Of a stretch of DNA of 9,456 nucleotides, positions 6,333 to 9,456 are shown one piece after another (position 1 is the first letter of the stretch; every line of letters begins with the position of its first letter). The DNA is from Erythrobacter sp. (GTDB lineage: Bacteria; Pseudomonadota; Alphaproteobacteria; Sphingomonadales; Sphingomonadaceae). The DNA lies in assembly GCA_030731635.1 (NCBI GenBank), contig JANQTR010000150.1, positions 1 to 9,456 of the forward strand, given 5' to 3'. The position numbers and the translations under genes were made by a program. The notes beneath the pieces are model-generated. The model was not told the origin of the DNA. It saw only the letters and a list, made by a program, of their open reading frames with translations, and searched no databases.

Positions 6333-7481
6333 ATGGCCCGCAAGTTCCTCTATTTTGTTGCGTTTTGCATTGCGCTCGTGATCGGCGGGCGGATCGTTTA
6401 CGAGCTGTTTCAGGATGAATTGGCGCAAATCGCGCTGGTGCCTTCGGCCGACTTTGCGCCAGTCGCGCCGCTGAATGCCAACGCCTATGAAGACCCCGCC
6501 CTGTGGTATTCGCGGCCCGGCATCGGGGTTTCCGACCCGGCGCGCTGGCAGCCACCACTGGCCAAGGGCGCTGCGCCATCAGCGACCGAAGCGGCCAAGC
6601 CTGCGCCCTTTGCGGTGTTCTTCGTCCACCCCACCAGCTACTTCAACCGCGCAAGCTGGAACGCCCCTCTGGAAGGCGAAGGCAATGCGGACGCTGCGCG
6701 GGTCGCCCGCATTTACCTGCGCGGCATGGCCAGCCCGTTCAATGCCGCGTCCGAAATCTGGGCACCGCGTTACCGGCAGGCAACAATGGGCGCATTCCTG
6801 ACCGATCAGCCCGAAGGCAAGCAAGCCATCGAAGCCGCCTATGCTGATGTGCTGGAGGCGTACCGCTATTTCCTGTCCAGCATCGATCCCGACACGCCGA
6901 TTGTGCTGGCAGGCCACTCGCAGGGCGCGCTGCATCTCAAACGCCTGCTGGCCGAAGAAGTGCGCGGTTCGCCCGTGGCACAGCGGTTGGTGGCAGCCTA
7001 TGTGATCGGCTGGCCAGTATCGGTTCAGCATGATCTGCCAGCTCTGGGCTTCCCCGCCTGCGCCACGCCGGATCAGGCGGGATGCGTGATCAGCTGGTCA
7101 AGCTTTGCCGAACCGGCCGATCCGTCAAGCGTGCTTCGTTATTACGCTGCCTCACGCGGGCTTGATGGCGAACTTGCCGGGACGAGTCCGATTTTGTGCA
7201 CCAATCCGCTGACCGGCCAATTTGGCGGCAGCGCGCCTGCCAGCGCCAATATCGGGACGCTGGTGCCCGAAGACAGCATGCAAAAGGGTGAACTGGTGCC
7301 AAACCTCGTGCCTGCCCGCTGTGACAAGCGCGGGCTTTTGCTGATCGGTCAGCCGCCAGAAATGGGGTCTTACGTGCTGCCCGGGAACAACTTTCACGTT
7401 TACGACCTGCCGTTGTTCTGGGCCAACACCAAAGCGGACGTGGTCCGGCGGACTGAAGCATGGGCGAGCCAGTCCAACTGA
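6333..7481 (+). CDS. DUF3089-type alpha/beta hydrolase, membrane-anchored or exported
   Basis: A 382-residue protein with an N-terminal hydrophobic segment (about 5-24) after MARK, which suggests a membrane anchor or uncleaved signal. The rest looks like the DUF3089 family of alpha/beta hydrolases: FFVHPTSYFNRASWNAPL (oxyanion region), a helix IEAAYADVLEAYRYFL, the nucleophile elbow AGHSQG with Ser196, and a C-terminal NNFHVYDLPLFW with probable catalytic His355. The substrate is unknown; esters or lipids are plausible but not shown. Four cysteines (CATPDQAGC and two later ones) could form disulfides outside the cytoplasm. The start is ATG at 6333, 19 bases after lepB, with AAGG 12 bases upstream. 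Longer in-frame starts from 6147 would lie within lepB. Its last 22 bases overlap ruvX. Confidence 0.85.
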   Translation: MARKFLYFVAFCIALVIGGRIVYELFQDELAQIALVPSADFAPVAPLNANAYEDPALWYSRPGIGVSDPARWQPPLAKGAAPSATEAAKPAPFAVFFVHPTSYFNRASWNAPLEGEGNADAARVARIYLRGMASPFNAASEIWAPRYRQATMGAFLTDQPEGKQAIEAAYADVLEAYRYFLSSIDPDTPIVLAGHSQGALHLKRLLAEEVRGSPVAQRLVAAYVIGWPVSVQHDLPALGFPACATPDQAGCVISWSSFAEPADPSSVLRYYAASRGLDGELAGTSPILCTNPLTGQFGGSAPASANIGTLVPEDSMQKGELVPNLVPARCDKRGLLLIGQPPEMGSYVLPGNNFHVYDLPLFWANTKADVVRRTEAWASQSN

Positions 7482-7963
7482 TCTTCGAAGCCGCGCGCGC
7501 ATTTGGCGACGCGGTTGGCGCTGGGAGCGACGATGGGGGCGGCGCGCTGCTCGGCCTTGATCTGGGCACCAAGACCATCGGCACCGCGACCTGCGATGCG
7601 GGCTGGCGGTACGCCACCAATGGCACCACCATCCAGCGCGGCAAATGGGGCCGTGATCGCGAGACGCTTTCTTCGCTCATCACATCGCGCCGCATCAAGG
7701 GCATCGTGATCGGCCTGCCGCGCAATATGGACGGGTCCGAAGGTCCGCGCGCACAGGCCAGCCGCGCCTATGCGCGCAACTGCGCCGAAGCCTTTGCGCT
7801 GCCGATCCTGCTATGGGACGAACGCTGGTCAACCCAGGCCGCTGAAGCCGCCATGATCGGCCAGGATATGAGCCGCGCACGGCGCGCCGCCGCCATCGAC
7901 AGCCATGCCGCTGCGGTCATCCTGCAAGGCGCAATTGATCGGCTGGCAGGCGGCGTACTTTAA
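7460..7963 (+). CDS. ruvX (yqgF): Putative pre-16S rRNA nuclease (YqgF/RuvX family, Holliday junction resolvase-like)
   Basis: RNase H-like nuclease that in E. coli helps to trim the 5' end of 16S rRNA; older annotations call it a Holliday junction resolvase. The 167-residue product has LLGLDLGTKTIGTA (30-43) with D34, VIGLPRNMDGSEGPRAQ in the middle, LLWDERWSTQAAEA with D120/E121, and AIDSHAAAVILQ with D147. These are the family's acidic positions. It begins at ATG 7460, inside the end of the hydrolase gene (22-base overlap in another frame), which gives a 29-residue N-terminal extension before the core. A later start is possible, but none is clearly better. Its TAA stop shares bases with the stop of the opposing gene. 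Confidence 0.94.
   Translation: MGEPVQLIFEAARAFGDAVGAGSDDGGGALLGLDLGTKTIGTATCDAGWRYATNGTTIQRGKWGRDRETLSSLITSRRIKGIVIGLPRNMDGSEGPRAQASRAYARNCAEAFALPILLWDERWSTQAAEAAMIGQDMSRARRAAAIDSHAAAVILQGAIDRLAGGVL
7960..7963. other. TTAA shared by two convergent stop codons
   Basis: ruvX ends in TAA at 7961-7963 on the plus strand, and the cupin-like gene ends in TAA at 7962-7960 on the minus strand. The palindrome TTAA serves both, leaving no intergenic space. Neither transcript can have a terminator between the genes, so termination must occur inside the opposing gene. Confidence 0.95.
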
Positions 7964-8871
7964 GAAGCGGCCAGAGTGGTGCGCCGCGCCTGCGCCGCGC
8001 CTGCGACCATGCGGCAGCCTGAAACTTCGCCCGCCCGCCACAATGCGTCAGCCTCCGCCGGATCCCCGAGCAAGTCTGCCCGCGCCTCAAAACTTGCCAG
8101 CCGCATCCGGTCGCTCGGATGGGCCATGCCGACCCACTCAGCGTAATCCAGCGCGCTCTCTGCCCCGCTCGCCACAGCAACGCGCAAGAACGCCTCGCTC
8201 GCATGCGGGTTGAGCAGGCGCGCCACCGTGCCGCGCTCCAGATCAAATCCGTACTGGTCGAACCACCCCTGCGCCGGATCAAGCCGCATCACATTGACCG
8301 ACACCGACAGGCTTTCAGGTGGCAGCTGGCTGTGGACATCGACGTGGCGGCGATACAGCATCATCTTTCCGGGCGAGAGGGTGGAGCGTTCGACGAACCG
8401 CAATCCCGCATCCTCGCCCGCATAGCCTGCGACTGCATCATAATCATACTCGAAATAATCGCTGGCATAGCCCGGCCCGCAATAACCCACGGTCAGGAAA
8501 TCAAAATTGTGATCATGGGCGGCCCCATAGACAAAACTGGCCGCGCCGCTGGTTTGAAACACATGGTCGCGTGGTGACGGCCAGATCGCTGCGCGCAGAA
8601 AAGCCGCGCCGGGGCGATTGTCACGCGGGCGACTGAGCACAATGGCCTGCGGGCCGTAGCCTGAGGCAATATCCTCCCCGCCGCGCCCCACCAGCCGGTC
8701 CACCAGCAAATCGCCCAGAAATGTGCGATTATTGGCGAGCCGTCGCAGCCACCAGGCCGCCGCATCCGTGCTGGCAGGGTCATCGGCGTCGAAGCCGCGC
8801 TCAGCCAGCGCCTCAATACATTCGGGCAGCGAACAAGCTTCGTCAGACGGATTGTCTATCACCAATGGCAT
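7960..8871 (-). CDS. Probable cupin-fold metal-binding protein of unknown function
   Basis: A 303-residue protein I cannot name with certainty. The middle looks like a double-stranded beta-helix (cupin) domain: AAHDHNFDFLTVGY (117-130) carries an HxH pair (H119, H121) and D124, then comes an aromatic/acidic run SDYFEYDYDAV, a GYAGE turn, and MMLYRRHVDVHSQLPP (170-185) with H176 and H180, followed by a strand SLSVSVNVM. These could bind a metal as in cupin dioxygenases. The N-terminal 90 residues and the last 90 (Ala/Arg/Leu-rich) look helical. The start is ATG at 8871, supported by GGAG (8880-8883); a TTG at 8898 would overlap the previous gene and is less likely. It follows the helical-repeat-like gene by 13 bases, so the two form an operon. 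Its stop overlaps the ruvX stop. A hypothetical 2-oxoglutarate or cysteine-dioxygenase-like role is only a guess. Confidence 0.75.
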   Translation of the reverse strand: MPLVIDNPSDEACSLPECIEALAERGFDADDPASTDAAAWWLRRLANNRTFLGDLLVDRLVGRGGEDIASGYGPQAIVLSRPRDNRPGAAFLRAAIWPSPRDHVFQTSGAASFVYGAAHDHNFDFLTVGYCGPGYASDYFEYDYDAVAGYAGEDAGLRFVERSTLSPGKMMLYRRHVDVHSQLPPESLSVSVNVMRLDPAQGWFDQYGFDLERGTVARLLNPHASEAFLRVAVASGAESALDYAEWVGMAHPSDRMRLASFEARADLLGDPAEADALWRAGEVSGCRMVAGAAQARRTTLAAS

Positions 8872-8879
8872 AAAGCAGG

Positions 8880-8883
8880 CTCC
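8880..8883 (-). promoter_or_regulatory. Ribosome binding site that sets the cupin-like gene start
   Basis: GGAG on the minus strand, eight bases before the ATG at 8871. It lies in the short gap after the stop of the upstream gene and favours this ATG over the TTG at 8898, which has no such site. Confidence 0.65.
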
Positions 8884-8884
8884 A

Positions 8885-9456
8885 TCACGCAGGCTCAACC
8901 ATCAGCGCGGCCAGATCAGGGCGCGCTGCGGCGAGTTGTCGTTGCAAGGCAGCAGCGGGCGTGTGCAGGACGTCATCAAGACTGTTCGCCACGGCGGCCA
9001 GCAATCCCAGCCCTTGCGCAGCGTCCAGCGCCAACATCTGGCGTAGCGCCTCCCACCGCAGGTCGCGCGCTGCTTCGGCGTCTTGGACAACCTGCGCCAT
9101 CGCACCCAGCGCAGGGCGGTGTGCCAGGGCGCCTAGCACACCCAGCGCCATGATCTGCTGGCTGGTCTGCTTGGATCCACTGATCGCTTTGATCAACCGC
9201 GTATCATCCAAGGCAATTTCGCGGCTTGGGGCGGGCGCGGCGGCTTCGCGGGTGAGTTGCAGCAGCAGCAGCGGCTGGCTGACCGCGACGATCTGGCGCG
9301 CTTCTTGCGGCCCGCTGCGTGTGAGCCGGGTTCCTGGCATGCAGGCCACGGCGGTACGTGTCATCCGCGTTTCATCGAGCCGGAACACCACTGCCTTCGC
9401 CGCACCGGCCACCACGATTTCGTGCACGACGCAATCTTCGAACAATGCCGATGCCG
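8885..9456 (-). CDS. Protein with a HEAT-like helical C-terminal half, unknown function, 5' end missing
   Basis: The frame is open to the right edge of the window, so the true start is probably outside; a TTG at 9445 is the only in-frame start near the edge and has no clear ribosome site. About 190 codons are visible. The first 75 residues or so look beta-rich (VVHEIVVAGAAKAVVFRLDE). The rest is helical with short amphipathic units, for example QQIMALGVLGALAHRP, RWEALRQMLALD and AVANSLDDVLHTP, which resemble HEAT-type repeats. I do not recognise the family. It ends 13 bases before the cupin-like gene on the same strand, so the two are probably made together. A partner or scaffold role would be inference only. 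Confidence 0.7.
   Translation of the reverse strand, partial: ASALFEDCVVHEIVVAGAAKAVVFRLDETRMTRTAVACMPGTRLTRSGPQEARQIVAVSQPLLLLQLTREAAAPAPSREIALDDTRLIKAISGSKQTSQQIMALGVLGALAHRPALGAMAQVVQDAEAARDLRWEALRQMLALDAAQGLGLLAAVANSLDDVLHTPAAALQRQLAAARPDLAALMVEPA

Noticed and set aside
5387..6343. Minus-strand open frame of 318 codons opposite lepB
   Set aside because: Shadow of lepB, whose catalytic boxes are intact on the plus strand; the antisense product has no domain features.
7090..7725. Minus-strand open frame of 211 codons across the hydrolase/ruvX junction
   Set aside because: Arg/Ser/Pro-rich product typical of an antisense frame; both plus-strand genes carry family motifs here.
8872..8898. 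TTG start for the cupin-like gene
   Set aside because: Would overlap the upstream gene and lacks a Shine-Dalgarno; ATG 8871 has GGAG at a good distance.
1..9456. CRISPR array, insertion sequence, tRNA, phage or defence module
   Set aside because: No regularly spaced repeats, no transposase or integrase motifs, no cloverleaf-like sequence and no toxin-antitoxin or nuclease pair seen; the window is housekeeping plus one uncharacterised gene pair.

Overview
This is a GC-rich, gene-dense chromosomal window from a Gram-negative aerobic bacterium, most likely an alphaproteobacterium of the order Sphingomonadales (Erythrobacter/Novosphingobium-like). The evidence is the coxB-ctaD-ctaB cytochrome oxidase order, a pyrE-pdxJ-acpS-lepB run typical of that group, and the protein signatures. 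I place it from gene order and protein appearance only, not from a database search. I see no insertion sequence, CRISPR array, tRNA, rRNA or prophage gene.

Layout. (1) Bases 1-3101, minus strand: a respiratory operon transcribed right to left. It encodes the aa3-type cytochrome c oxidase subunit II precursor (coxB/ctaC), subunit I (ctaD) and the first 79 codons of heme O synthase (ctaB), which runs off the left edge. Together they supply the CuA subunit, the heme a/a3-CuB subunit and the first step of heme A synthesis. (2) Bases 3102-3336: a divergent control region. On the plus strand it holds a 22-codon leader ORF with its own Shine-Dalgarno, whose stop overlaps the pyrE start. (3) Bases 3337-7963, plus strand: a tightly packed row of pyrE (pyrimidine synthesis), pdxJ (vitamin B6), a small three-helix membrane protein, acpS (acyl carrier protein activation), lepB (signal peptidase I), a DUF3089-type alpha/beta hydrolase and ruvX/yqgF (pre-16S rRNA nuclease). 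Gaps are short or genes overlap, so most of the row is probably co-transcribed. (4) Bases 7960-9456, minus strand: two genes facing the row, a probable metal-binding cupin-fold protein and, upstream of it, an incomplete protein with a helical HEAT-like half. Their function is unknown to me.

Most of the window is conserved housekeeping. The parts that deserve a second look are the pyrE leader ORF, the uncertain start of coxB, the uncharacterised cupin/HEAT-like pair, the membrane protein between pdxJ and acpS, and the TTAA at which two convergent genes share their stop codons.
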